A stretch of 64,000 nucleotides of DNA. It comes from an uncultured Clostridia bacterium. Its GTDB lineage: Bacteria > Bacillota > Clostridia > Christensenellales > Borkfalkiaceae. Below, piece after piece: positions 9,387-17,279 of the stretch. The stretch covers positions 47,674-111,673 of the forward strand of contig CANRNE010000003.1 of assembly GCA_947631925.1 (NCBI GenBank). The letters are read 5' to 3'. How positions within the stretch are numbered: the first letter of the stretch is position 1; each line of letters begins with the position of its first letter. The translations under genes were made by a program, and so were the position numbers. The notes beneath the pieces were generated by a model. The model searched no databases. It saw only the letters and a list, made by a program, of their open reading frames with translations, and had not been told where the DNA came from.

Positions 9387-10364
9387 ATGCAGTCTTTGCT
9401 TGCAACCGTTGATTTAGCTGCCATCCGTCGGAACGCAAAGCGCGTTCTGCGGCTTTCCAGTCGCCCGCTCATTGCCGTCGTCAAGGATGACGCCTACGGA
9501 CACGGCGCAGTGGAAGTTTGCCACGCCCTTTTGGGGCTCGCCTCGGCATTTGCCGTCGCCACCGTCGAGGAGGGCGCAATGCTCAGAATCGGCGGGGTGG
9601 AACTCCCCATACTCGTGCTCACGCCGCCGCTCTCCCGCGAGGAAGCGGCGAAAATCTCCCTCTACCGCCTGACGGCCTCCGTCGGCTCCCTTCGGACGCT
9701 GAGGCTGTTTTCGGACGAATTCGAGGCGCATATCGCCGTCAATACAGGCATGAACCGCTACGGCGCCTCTCCGCGGGAGGCCGCAAACCTCGCCAAAGCC
9801 GTATGCAAGCGGGGCGGGAGGGTGACGGGCGTGTATTCCCATCTCTATGCTCCCGCCGACCTCGGCGCCCTGCAGGCGCAGACACGGATCTTTGCAATGG
9901 CCGCCGCGCAGGTGAAGGAAATTGCGCCGCATTGCCTTGCACATCTCGCCGCAACGGGGGGAATTCTGCAGGGGATTAAGTTTGACGCCGTGCGGGCGGG
10001 ACTTGCCCTGTACGGCTACCTTCCCGACGGAATGAAGGGACTCGACGTCCGACCCGCGATGAAAGTTTACGCCACGGTCGCGGATGCCCATAAAAGGGTG
10101 GGGGACGGAATGGGGTACGGATATGCGACGGGGGAAGAATTCCACACCCTCCGCGTCGGCTACGGGGACGGATTCTTCCGCGTCGGCGGATTTGGAGAGG
10201 GGAACCTCTGCATGGACGCCTGCGTGGAAGGGGGAATTGCCCGCGTCGGCTCGCGCAGGCTTCTTCTTGCGGACGCCGCCGCCTATGCCGCCCGTCACGG
10301 CACGACGGTTTACGAAGTTCTTGTCAATATTTCAAGGCGGGCGGAGATGCGCTATCTGCATTGA
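9387..10364 (+). CDS. alr: Alanine racemase
   Basis: PLP-dependent interconversion of L- and D-alanine for peptidoglycan. The 325-residue protein has the PLP lysine in VVKDDAYGHG, the catalytic tyrosine in RVGYGDGFFR and CMDACV near the C terminus. It is about 45 residues shorter than typical Alr, with a compact C-terminal domain, but the catalytic pair is intact. ATG 9387 is used; an out-of-frame ATG at 9380 would not give this protein. A weak ribosome binding site suggests modest translation. Confidence 0.88.
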   Translation: MQSLLATVDLAAIRRNAKRVLRLSSRPLIAVVKDDAYGHGAVEVCHALLGLASAFAVATVEEGAMLRIGGVELPILVLTPPLSREEAAKISLYRLTASVGSLRTLRLFSDEFEAHIAVNTGMNRYGASPREAANLAKAVCKRGGRVTGVYSHLYAPADLGALQAQTRIFAMAAAQVKEIAPHCLAHLAATGGILQGIKFDAVRAGLALYGYLPDGMKGLDVRPAMKVYATVADAHKRVGDGMGYGYATGEEFHTLRVGYGDGFFRVGGFGEGNLCMDACVEGGIARVGSRRLLLADAAAYAARHGTTVYEVLVNISRRAEMRYLH

Positions 10365-10388
10365 CCCCGCACTGTTCGGAGTGATAGC

Positions 10389-10922
10389 ATGCGAATTATC
10401 GCAGGAAAATACCGCGGACGCGTCTTGAAGGCCTTCCGCGGCGAGGAGATTCGTCCGACGGCGGACAGGGTGAAGGAATCCCTCTTTCAGATTCTGTCCT
10501 CGCGGCTGCCTTCGTCCGACGTGCTCGACCTGTTTGCGGGGAGCGGCGCGCTCGGCCTCGAAGCGCTCTCCCGCGGGGCGGAAAGAGTGGTCTTCAACGA
10601 TGTCTCGCCCGAAAGTCTGTCCGTGCTCCGCGCCAATCTCTCCCTTCTGAAGGTGAAGGCGGAGATCATGGAGCGGGACTTTTCCGCATGCCTTATGAGC
10701 GTGGCAGGCAAATTCGATTTGATTTTTGCCGACCCGCCCTACCGCGCGGCATACACCGAGGAAATCCTCCGTCTGACGGCGATGCACAATCTTCTCAAAG
10801 AGGGGGGACTCGTCATCGTCGAGAGCGAACGGGAGGAAGTTCCCATAGACGGCTGGACGGTCTATGACGCCCGCAGCTACGGGAGAACGAAAATCACCAT
10901 GTTTACAAGGAGCAACCTATGA
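10389..10922 (+). CDS. rsmD: 16S rRNA (guanine-966-N2)-methyltransferase
   Basis: Methylates G966 of 16S rRNA in the small subunit. The 177-residue protein begins MRIIAGKYRG, has the SAM motif LDLFAGSGALGLEALSRG and the catalytic DPPY (FADPPY), all diagnostic for RsmD. It overlaps coaD by 4 bases, the standard rsmD-coaD pairing across bacteria. Confidence 0.95.
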   Translation: MRIIAGKYRGRVLKAFRGEEIRPTADRVKESLFQILSSRLPSSDVLDLFAGSGALGLEALSRGAERVVFNDVSPESLSVLRANLSLLKVKAEIMERDFSACLMSVAGKFDLIFADPPYRAAYTEEILRLTAMHNLLKEGGLVIVESEREEVPIDGWTVYDARSYGRTKITMFTRSNL

Positions 10923-11401
10923 AAAAGTGCGTCTTCGCGGGGACCTTCGACCCGTTCACCGTGGGACATGCCGACACCGTCGCAAAGTGTCTTGCGCTGT
11001 TTGACGAAGTTGTCGTCGCCGTCGCGGAAAACAAGAGCAAATCCTGCCTCTTTCCGCTCCCTCTGCGCAAGCGGATGGTGAGCGCCGTCTATCGGAATGA
11101 GCCGCGCGTCAAAGTGGTCGCATGGGACGGCGTGATTGCCGATTTGCTCAAGGAAGAGGGGACGCCCTTCTACGTCCGCGGCCTGCGCAGTCCTGCAGAT
11201 TATGAGTACGAGACGATGGATTTCTACGCGAGCCGCGACCTCTCCAAGGACCTCATCGAGCTGTATTTCCCGACCGAACTCGACAAGATTCATATCAGTT
11301 CCACCTTGGTACGCAACTGCATTGCATTCAAAAAGCCCTTCTCGGGCTACGTCCCCGCGGAAGTTTTTGCGATTTTGAAGGAGGAGGGAATATGTTCGTA
11401 A
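10919..11401 (+). CDS. coaD: Phosphopantetheine adenylyltransferase
   Basis: Transfers AMP from ATP to 4'-phosphopantetheine, the penultimate step of coenzyme A synthesis. The 160-residue protein carries the nucleotidyltransferase motif GTFDPFTVGH at the N terminus, the YVRGLRS segment and ISSTLVR. Its end overlaps the DAHP synthase start by 10 bases, linking the rRNA/CoA genes to an aromatic gene pair. Confidence 0.96.
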   Translation: MKKCVFAGTFDPFTVGHADTVAKCLALFDEVVVAVAENKSKSCLFPLPLRKRMVSAVYRNEPRVKVVAWDGVIADLLKEEGTPFYVRGLRSPADYEYETMDFYASRDLSKDLIELYFPTELDKIHISSTLVRNCIAFKKPFSGYVPAEVFAILKEEGICS

Positions 11402-12414
11402 AAGAGGTAAAAATTCCAACCGCGGAAGAAATCGTTGCGGAGATTCCCTTTCCCGCCCGTCTCGCCGAAATCAAGGCAAGGCGGGACAAGCTGGCAATCG
11501 ACGTCCTCACGGGGAAGAGCGATAAATTTCTCGTCGTCATCGGGCCCTGCTCCGCCCATGAGGCCGCGCCCGTGCTCGAATATGTGGAGCGGCTGGGAAG
11601 ATTGCAGGAGAAGGTGGAAGGCAAGCTCGTCCTCATTCCCCGCATCTATACGAACAAGCCGCGCACGAAGGGCGTGGGGTACAAGGGAATGTTCTCCCAG
11701 CCCAATCCCGAGGCGGGAGAGGACATCTGCCGCGGCATCCGCGCCATCCGCAAACTGCACATCGACGCCATCGACGCCTCCCACCTCTCCGCGGCGGACG
11801 AGATGCTCTATCCCGAAAATTTTGCCTATCTCGAGGACGTGCTCACCTATGTCACGGTGGGGGCGCGCTCCTGCGAGAACCAGCTCCACCGCCTCGTCGC
11901 GAGCGGCGTGGGGCTCCCCGTCGGCATCAAAAATCCGATGGGCGGCTCTCTTGCGGTGCTCCTCAATTCCGTCTATGCGGCACAGCAGTCGCAGGTCTTC
12001 AAATATCATGACTATCAGGTGCGCACGGACGGAAATCCCTATGCGCACTCCATTTTGCGCGGCATGGTGGATAACAACGGAAACGATATTCCAAACTACC
12101 ACTATGAGACGGTCATGCAGCTTGCGGAGGGGTACGCGGCGCGCCATCTCGCCCATCCCGCCGTCGTCGTGGATGCCAACCACTCCAATTCCGGGAAGGC
12201 GTTCCGCCAACAGCCCCGAATCGTCGACGAAGTGCTCGAAAACCGCATTTTGGACGCGGATTTCCGCAAAATTGTCAAGGGCGTGATGGTAGAGAGCTTC
12301 CTCGAGGAGGGCAGTCAAGTCCACGATGAAATTTTCGGCAAGTCCATCACCGACCCCTGCTTGGGCTGGACAGACACCGAGCGGCTCATCTGCCGCATCG
12401 CGGAGAAGGTATGA
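11392..12414 (+). CDS. aroF: 3-deoxy-7-phosphoheptulonate (DAHP) synthase, class I AroFGH type
   Basis: Condenses erythrose 4-phosphate and phosphoenolpyruvate, the entry step to aromatic synthesis. The 340-residue protein has the class I signature IGPCSAHE with the metal cysteine, PRIYTNKPRT, GARSCENQ, GIKNPMGG and DANHSNSGK. This is the AroG-like class I-alpha form, usually feedback-inhibited by an aromatic amino acid; which one cannot be told from sequence here. It overlaps coaD upstream and pheA downstream, so this is the second aromatic operon of the window. Confidence 0.95.
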   Translation: MFVKEVKIPTAEEIVAEIPFPARLAEIKARRDKLAIDVLTGKSDKFLVVIGPCSAHEAAPVLEYVERLGRLQEKVEGKLVLIPRIYTNKPRTKGVGYKGMFSQPNPEAGEDICRGIRAIRKLHIDAIDASHLSAADEMLYPENFAYLEDVLTYVTVGARSCENQLHRLVASGVGLPVGIKNPMGGSLAVLLNSVYAAQQSQVFKYHDYQVRTDGNPYAHSILRGMVDNNGNDIPNYHYETVMQLAEGYAARHLAHPAVVVDANHSNSGKAFRQQPRIVDEVLENRILDADFRKIVKGVMVESFLEEGSQVHDEIFGKSITDPCLGWTDTERLICRIAEKV

Positions 12415-13232
12415 GACGGCTCGCAAAAGTCGCCTGCCTCGGCCCGCGCGACAGCTTTTCGGAATGCGCCGCAAAGGCGCTCACGGAGGGGGAAATTCTC
12501 CTCTGTCGCAACTTTTCCGAGGCGGTCGCGGCGCTGGAGCGGGGAGATACCGACTACGTCGTTCTTCCCGTGGAGAACTCGCTGAGCGGCGGCGTAAGGC
12601 CCTGTCTCGAGCTCTTTCGCGCGCACGAACTGTTTGCGGTGGAGGAGTACATTCTCCCCGTCGATTTGCGCCTCGCAACGCGCATGGGGGTCAAGGTAGA
12701 GGAGATTTTTGAAATCTATTCGCACGAACAGGCGCTCGCCCAGTGCGAGTTGACGCTCGCAAGGCGTTTCCCGCAGGCGAATTTGCATGCCACGTCCTCG
12801 ACGGCGGAGGCGCTCTCCCGTCTCGATGCGCATACGGCCGCCGTCGTCGGCGCCCACGTGCGGCGGGAGGGGGTAGTTCTCTCGGACGACCTTGCCGACG
12901 AAAAGAACAACTACACGCGCTTCTTCCTTGCGAAAAAGGGCGGAGAGCTGCCCGCGCACAGCGATAAAATTTTCTTCTGCGCCGTCATTCCCCATCGCCC
13001 CGGCTCCCTGCTCGGGCTTCTCGAGATTTTTCGTGCGCGCGGCCTCAATTTGACGCGCATCGAATCCCTTCCCGTCAAGGGCTCCCCGGGGGAATACCGC
13101 TTCTTCATCGAGCTCACGGGGGACATTGCAGACGAGAAAGTCCGCAGCGCGTTGGCGGAAGTTGCTTCGCTCTGTCCGCTCTCCCGCCTGCTCGGCGCCT
13201 TCACTCAGAGCACGGCGAGCGAGACGAGATAG
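12411..13232 (+). CDS. pheA: Prephenate dehydratase with ACT domain
   Basis: Decarboxylates and dehydrates prephenate to phenylpyruvate for phenylalanine. The 273-residue monofunctional protein has the bilobed catalytic domain (VENSLSGG, then NNYTRFFL with the TRF catalytic motif) to about residue 185, then an ACT domain. The usual phenylalanine-sensing ESRP of the ACT domain reads ESLP here. The last 28 bases overlap the convergent ylbJ-like gene. Confidence 0.93.
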   Translation: MRRLAKVACLGPRDSFSECAAKALTEGEILLCRNFSEAVAALERGDTDYVVLPVENSLSGGVRPCLELFRAHELFAVEEYILPVDLRLATRMGVKVEEIFEIYSHEQALAQCELTLARRFPQANLHATSSTAEALSRLDAHTAAVVGAHVRREGVVLSDDLADEKNNYTRFFLAKKGGELPAHSDKIFFCAVIPHRPGSLLGLLEIFRARGLNLTRIESLPVKGSPGEYRFFIELTGDIADEKVRSALAEVASLCPLSRLLGAFTQSTASETR

Positions 13233-14128
13233 GCGAGCAGGGCGGCGACTGCCGCCTGCAAGAATTTTATCAGGATAAACTTCCCCGCGGGGACGATTTT
13301 TTCGAGGAAGGCAAGCTGTTGGACGAGCACGCACAGCCCGCCGAATGTCACGAAAAATGCGCATGCCGCAAGGGAGAGCGGCGAAAGATTTTTTGCCGCG
13401 AGCGCACAGCCGGAAGTCATTTCGAGCAGTCCGCGGATAATAGTCTCCCAATCCTTCGGGAGCGAAAACAGGGCACCCATGTCCGCGATCATCGTTCCGA
13501 AAGCGTAAAAAATGGCGATTGCACCGCCCACCGTGAGGACGGACAAAACCGAGCTCGTCAGCGCGTCCGAGAGGGAAACTTTCCGCGCGGGGAACAAGGC
13601 TTCCCGCCGTACGGATTTCGCCCTTCTTGCGAGCAGAAAGCCGACAAGCCACACGCCCGCAAGATGGCAAAGATAGAGGAGCCCTCCGAGGAAGGGACTT
13701 TGCAGCATTCCCGCGCCGATCGCACCTACCAAAAAGGCGGGACCGGACGTCGTCGAGACGACGGCAACGCGGAGCGCCTCGTCTTCACTCAGAAGATTTG
13801 CACGCTTGAGGTCGGCGACTGTGCGCGCCCCCACGGGGTATCCCGAGAGCGCGGAGAGCAGGGCGACGCAGCCTCCCGCCCCCGAAATGCGGAAGAGCTT
13901 GTCCGCGGCGGGGGAAATTTTCGAGGACAGTTTGGAGAACAAATCGAGCCCCGTAAAAATCGCCGTGAGGAACAAAAAGGGCAGGGTTGCGGGAAGGACG
14001 CTCACCGCCCAGAGGGAGATTCCCTCGCTCACGCTCTTTGCGTACCGTGCGGGAAAGAGGAGAAAGAGAAGGAGCGCTGCCGCGATGGCTGCAGTCAGGA
14101 TATGGGACGCGCGCAATTTTTGTTTCAT
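13205..14128 (-). CDS. ylbJ: YlbJ-like sporulation integral membrane protein
   Basis: Polytopic membrane protein of about 307 residues with roughly eight hydrophobic segments and the nucleoside-recognition/gate-type repeat. The first half contains SGYPVGAR and the TTSGPAFLVGAIG segment, both close to YlbJ, a sigma-E-regulon spore membrane protein. It is shorter than Bacillus YlbJ (about 400). Consecutive possible starts lie at 14134 (TTG), 14131 and 14128 (ATG) with no clear ribosome binding site. It converges with pheA by 28 bases and diverges from the patatin gene. Confidence 0.75.
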   Translation of the reverse strand: MKQKLRASHILTAAIAAALLLFLLFPARYAKSVSEGISLWAVSVLPATLPFLFLTAIFTGLDLFSKLSSKISPAADKLFRISGAGGCVALLSALSGYPVGARTVADLKRANLLSEDEALRVAVVSTTSGPAFLVGAIGAGMLQSPFLGGLLYLCHLAGVWLVGFLLARRAKSVRREALFPARKVSLSDALTSSVLSVLTVGGAIAIFYAFGTMIADMGALFSLPKDWETIIRGLLEMTSGCALAAKNLSPLSLAACAFFVTFGGLCVLVQQLAFLEKIVPAGKFILIKFLQAAVAALLAYLVSLAVL

Positions 14129-14160
14129 CATCAAGAAACTATGCGAAAAGGTTGGTGTTT

Positions 14161-14952
14161 ATGAGGAAAAAGAAGCTGGGCTTGGCGCTCGGCGCAGGCG
14201 GTTCCCGCGGAATCGCCCACATCGGATTTTTGCAGGCGCTCGAAGAGGCGGACATCCTTCCCGATTTTATTGCGGGGAGCTCGATGGGCGCCATCGTCGG
14301 CGGTTGCTACAGCGCGGGGCTCTCCCCCGAGCGGCTGAAGGAAGAGGCGCTCGGTCTCAAACTCGGCAGCATTGCCGCGCCCAATTTTTCCTTTACCGAA
14401 CACAGCGGCATTCTGCACCTTTCCCGTGCACGCAAACTTTTGGAAGGCCTCATCGGCGACATCACCTTTGACAAGCTGAAGATTCCCTTCTGCTGCGTGG
14501 CTACCGACCTTCTCAAGGGGGAGACTGTCGTCCTGTCCAAGGGCACCGTCGTCGATGCCATTCTCGCTTCGGGCTCCATCCCCGGGGTGTTTACCGCCGC
14601 GGAAGTGGGGGAATACGACCACCTCTCGGACGGCGGAATTTTGGAGCGCGTGCCCACCAAACAAGTCAAGGCGATGGGCGCAGACGTCGTCGTTGCTGTC
14701 GACGTGCTCGGCAATCTCCTTGCCAAGGAACTCCCCAACACGCCGCTCGGGACCGTCTTCCGCTACATCGACATCATGGACGGCTACAACACCGCCCGCA
14801 CGCGGGAGAGCAGGGAGTATATCGACCTCTGGCTCGAGCCCGACCTCGGCGGCATGGATCAGTATAAGGTCAAAGACCTCGATTTCGCCTACGACAGGGG
14901 CTACCAACTCGGAAAAGACAGCGCAAAGGATATTCTCGCGCTGATAGGATAA
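14161..14952 (+). CDS. Patatin-like phospholipase family protein
   Basis: A 263-residue acyl hydrolase of the patatin/RssA-like group. The oxyanion loop GAGGSRG, nucleophile motif GSSMG (G-X-S-X-G) and catalytic SDGG aspartate are all present, giving a complete Ser-Asp dyad. There is no signal peptide, so it is probably cytoplasmic or membrane-peripheral. ATG 14161 begins the conserved strand; the frame is open further upstream but that part overlaps ylbJ. Three bases separate it from rarA. Confidence 0.88.
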   Translation: MRKKKLGLALGAGGSRGIAHIGFLQALEEADILPDFIAGSSMGAIVGGCYSAGLSPERLKEEALGLKLGSIAAPNFSFTEHSGILHLSRARKLLEGLIGDITFDKLKIPFCCVATDLLKGETVVLSKGTVVDAILASGSIPGVFTAAEVGEYDHLSDGGILERVPTKQVKAMGADVVVAVDVLGNLLAKELPNTPLGTVFRYIDIMDGYNTARTRESREYIDLWLEPDLGGMDQYKVKDLDFAYDRGYQLGKDSAKDILALIG

Positions 14953-14955
14953 ACC

Positions 14956-16260
14956 ATGGATCTTTTTGATTTCAACGACAACGAAGAGAAGGCGAAGCCG
15001 CTTGCCGAGCGCATGCGCGCCTCCACCCTCAAAGATTTTGTGGGACAGAGCCATCTCATTGCGGAGGGTTCTCTCCTTCGCAGGGCAATCTCGCTTGACC
15101 GCCTCGGGAGCTGTATCTTCTGGGGACCTCCCGGGTGCGGGAAGACCACCCTTGCCAACATCATCGCGGCGCAGACGAACGGGGAATTTATCAAGCTGAA
15201 TGCCGTCTCCTCGGGCGTCGCCGATGTCAAGGCGGCCGTCTCGCGGGCGCTGGACAACCTCAGAATGTTCGGCAAGAAGACCTATCTCATGCTCGACGAG
15301 TGCCACCGTTTCAACAAGACGCAGTCGGACTCTCTCCTGCCCGCCATCGAACAGGGGACCATTCTCTTTATCGGTTCCACGACGGAGAATCCCTACGCCG
15401 CCATGACGCCCGCTATCGTGTCGCGCTGCCGCGTCTTTCACTTCGAACCGCTCAAGACGCAGGAGATTAAGGATGCGCTGTACCGTGCGCTCAAGGACAA
15501 GCGGAAGGGGCTCGGCATGTACGATGCCGTCGTGGATGACGATGCGATTACCCATCTTGCCGTGACGGCGGGAGGGGACCTTCGCACGGCGTACAACGCC
15601 CTCGAACTTGCGGTGCTCACGACTTCTCCCACGGACGGGACCATTCATGTCACGCTGTCGGATGCCGAGCAGTCCATCCAGCGCAAGGCGCTCTCCTACA
15701 ACGAGGACCTCTACTATGACATCCTTTCCGCCTTTTGCAAGTCACTGCGAGGGAGCGATGCCAATGCGGCGCTCTACTATGCCATGCGGCTCATCGAGGG
15801 GGGATGCGACCCCATTCTCGTCATCAGAAGGCTCATCGCCCACTCGGCGGAGGACGTCGGCATGGCGGACCCGCGCGCGCTTCAGATGAGCGTCGCCGCC
15901 CTCACGGCATTTCAGAATATGGGCTATCCCGAGGGGCTCCTGCCGCTCACGGAGGCCATTATCTACGTCTGCGAGGCGCCCAAGAGCAACACGGTGGTCA
16001 TGGCAAAGGATGCCGCCCGCGAGGACGCGGTGAGTAATCGCGACGACGACATTCCGCCCTATCTTCGGGACAGCTCCTACGGCAGCAAGGAGATGAAGGC
16101 GGACAGCGCAAAATATAAATACCCGCACAGCTATGGCGGGTATGTGGAACAGCAATATCTGCCCGACTCCCTCAAGGACCGCGTCTATTATACCCCGTCG
16201 GACAAGGGCTATGAGGCGACGGTGAAGGAAATCAGAAGGCAAAAGGGCAAAAAGCGGTAA
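14956..16260 (+). CDS. rarA: Replication-associated recombination protein A (AAA+ ATPase)
   Basis: RarA/MgsA acts at stalled replication forks, related to clamp-loader ATPases. The 434-residue protein has Walker A GPPGCGKTT, Walker B LDECHRF, sensor 1 GSTTENP and a C-terminal tetramerisation region ending in a basic tail. It follows the patatin gene by three bases and is followed by a hairpin shared with the convergent gene. Confidence 0.93.
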   Translation: MDLFDFNDNEEKAKPLAERMRASTLKDFVGQSHLIAEGSLLRRAISLDRLGSCIFWGPPGCGKTTLANIIAAQTNGEFIKLNAVSSGVADVKAAVSRALDNLRMFGKKTYLMLDECHRFNKTQSDSLLPAIEQGTILFIGSTTENPYAAMTPAIVSRCRVFHFEPLKTQEIKDALYRALKDKRKGLGMYDAVVDDDAITHLAVTAGGDLRTAYNALELAVLTTSPTDGTIHVTLSDAEQSIQRKALSYNEDLYYDILSAFCKSLRGSDANAALYYAMRLIEGGCDPILVIRRLIAHSAEDVGMADPRALQMSVAALTAFQNMGYPEGLLPLTEAIIYVCEAPKSNTVVMAKDAAREDAVSNRDDDIPPYLRDSSYGSKEMKADSAKYKYPHSYGGYVEQQYLPDSLKDRVYYTPSDKGYEATVKEIRRQKGKKR

Positions 16261-16270
16261 AAAAATAGCA

Positions 16271-16297
16271 AAAGGGACGGCGTTTGGCCGTCCCTTT
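16271..16297 (-). terminator. Hairpin between rarA and the zinc-ribbon gene
   Basis: An 11-base perfect stem (16271-16281 with 16287-16297) and 5-base loop. On the minus strand it is followed by TGCTATTTTTTT, so it terminates the minus-strand zinc-ribbon gene; it may also stop rarA transcripts. Confidence 0.8.
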
Positions 16298-16314
16298 CAA
16301 ATGTTTATGGGGTT

Positions 16315-16662
16315 TTATACTACGCCGGATTGCGCGATGCCGCCAATCATGAGTCCGATAAGGCTGCCGTAGATGATGCCAATCAACACCGTGAGCCCGA
16401 TGGAGATTGAGCTGATGATGATGCCCGCAAGCGCAAATCCGCTGCCGCCCTCGCCCGTCTCTCTGATTTGCTTGCGCGCGATGATGCTGCAGGCGAGGCC
16501 CGCAACCGAGACGAAGAACGAGAGAACAAAGCCGACGATGGCGAGCGTGTTCGTCTTGCTCTCCGGAGTCACAGGCATTCCCGAATTCTTCGTTGCGACG
16601 CCGCAGTGGGGGCAGATGACCGCCCGATCGTCAATTTCATGACCGCAGTTGCTACAAAACAT
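16315..16662 (-). CDS. Zinc-ribbon membrane protein (DUF4190-like), paralog A
   Basis: A 115-residue protein: an N-terminal zinc ribbon MFCSNCG...CPHCG (two CxxC pairs), a short linker, then two or three hydrophobic segments with a glycine-rich turn, as in DUF4190-type proteins. AAGGAG precedes the ATG. A perfect sigma-A promoter lies upstream. It is a paralog of the gene at 16782-17075, sharing the same domain layout. Function is unknown; the promoter strength suggests abundant expression. Confidence 0.8.
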   Translation of the reverse strand: MFCSNCGHEIDDRAVICPHCGVATKNSGMPVTPESKTNTLAIVGFVLSFFVSVAGLACSIIARKQIRETGEGGSGFALAGIIISSISIGLTVLIGIIYGSLIGLMIGGIAQSGVV

Positions 16663-16697
16663 AGGTTTCTCCTTTTGAATTCCGACTTACTATCTTT

Positions 16698-16726
16698 ATT
16701 ATATTCGCTTTGCATGCAAATGTCAA
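16698..16726 (-). promoter_or_regulatory. Consensus sigma-A promoter of zinc-ribbon paralog A
   Basis: On the minus strand TTGACA (16721-16726), 17-base spacer, TATAAT (16698-16703). Both hexamers match consensus exactly. Confidence 0.88.
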
Positions 16727-16740
16727 GGGAAAAAAGCAAA

Positions 16741-16764
16741 AATCCCGCCGAAATCGGCGGGATT
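16741..16764 (-). terminator. Terminator of zinc-ribbon paralog B
   Basis: Ten-base stem AATCCCGCCG / CGGCGGGATT with a 4-base loop, followed on the minus strand by a T-rich tract. Confidence 0.82.
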
Positions 16765-16781
16765 TTCATGCGATTGAATTG

Positions 16782-17075
16782 TTACGCCAAGAACCACCAA
16801 GTGATAATGCCGATGCCGGAAATCATTTCGAGGATGCTGATGATGATACCCGCGATGGCGCAGCCCTTGCCCTTGCCGTTGCAAGACTTGCTCTTGCTGA
16901 GGCCGACACAAGAGACGATGAGACCGATGAGGGGGAAGATGAAGGCGAAAATGAGACCGGCGACGGCAGTGCCGTTCGAGCTACTGGCGGTAGCCAAGTT
17001 ACCCGTAGCTACGCCGCAGTGAGGGCAAGCAACTGCTTTGTCGTCAATCTCTGCGCCGCAATTTTTACAAAACAT
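16782..17075 (-). CDS. Zinc-ribbon membrane protein (DUF4190-like), paralog B
   Basis: A 97-residue protein with the same plan as its neighbour: zinc ribbon MFCKNCG...CPHCG, a Ser/Asn-rich linker, and two hydrophobic segments separated by a Lys/Cys-rich loop (SKSKSCNGKGKGC). AAGGAG precedes the ATG, and a perfect sigma-A promoter and its own terminator make it an independent transcription unit. Likely a tandem duplication with paralog A. Function unknown. Confidence 0.8.
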   Translation of the reverse strand: MFCKNCGAEIDDKAVACPHCGVATGNLATASSSNGTAVAGLIFAFIFPLIGLIVSCVGLSKSKSCNGKGKGCAIAGIIISILEMISGIGIITWWFLA

Positions 17076-17107
17076 AGTGATATCTCCTTGTTTGAATTCT
17101 TGATTTC

Positions 17108-17136
17108 ATTATAGCCCCGCATCCCGAGGTTGTCAA
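17108..17136 (-). promoter_or_regulatory. Consensus sigma-A promoter of zinc-ribbon paralog B
   Basis: Minus strand TTGACA (17131-17136), 17-base spacer, TATAAT (17108-17113); exact consensus. Confidence 0.88.
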
Positions 17137-17224
17137 CTGTTTCAAAGAAAATTATTTGATTTTTTTAACTAAAATGCGGCTATGGGCGCAAGAATCGGGG
17201 TTTTGCCGCCAAATTGTGCGCCAA

Positions 17225-17269
17225 TTCGACAACAAATACCATGTTTCGAGCCGCAAAAGCCTTTATAAT
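17225..17269 (+). promoter_or_regulatory. Candidate Spo0A-controlled promoter of spoIIGA
   Basis: TTCGACAAC at 17225-17233 is the reverse complement of a Spo0A box (consensus TTTGTCGAA, 8 of 9). A TATAAT -10 element lies at 17264-17269 with no good -35 at 17 bases, as expected of an activator-dependent promoter. The box would sit about 43-51 bases upstream of the predicted start, close to its position in Bacillus spoIIG. Inference from sequence only. Confidence 0.55.
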
Positions 17270-17279
17270 GCCATTTGCT

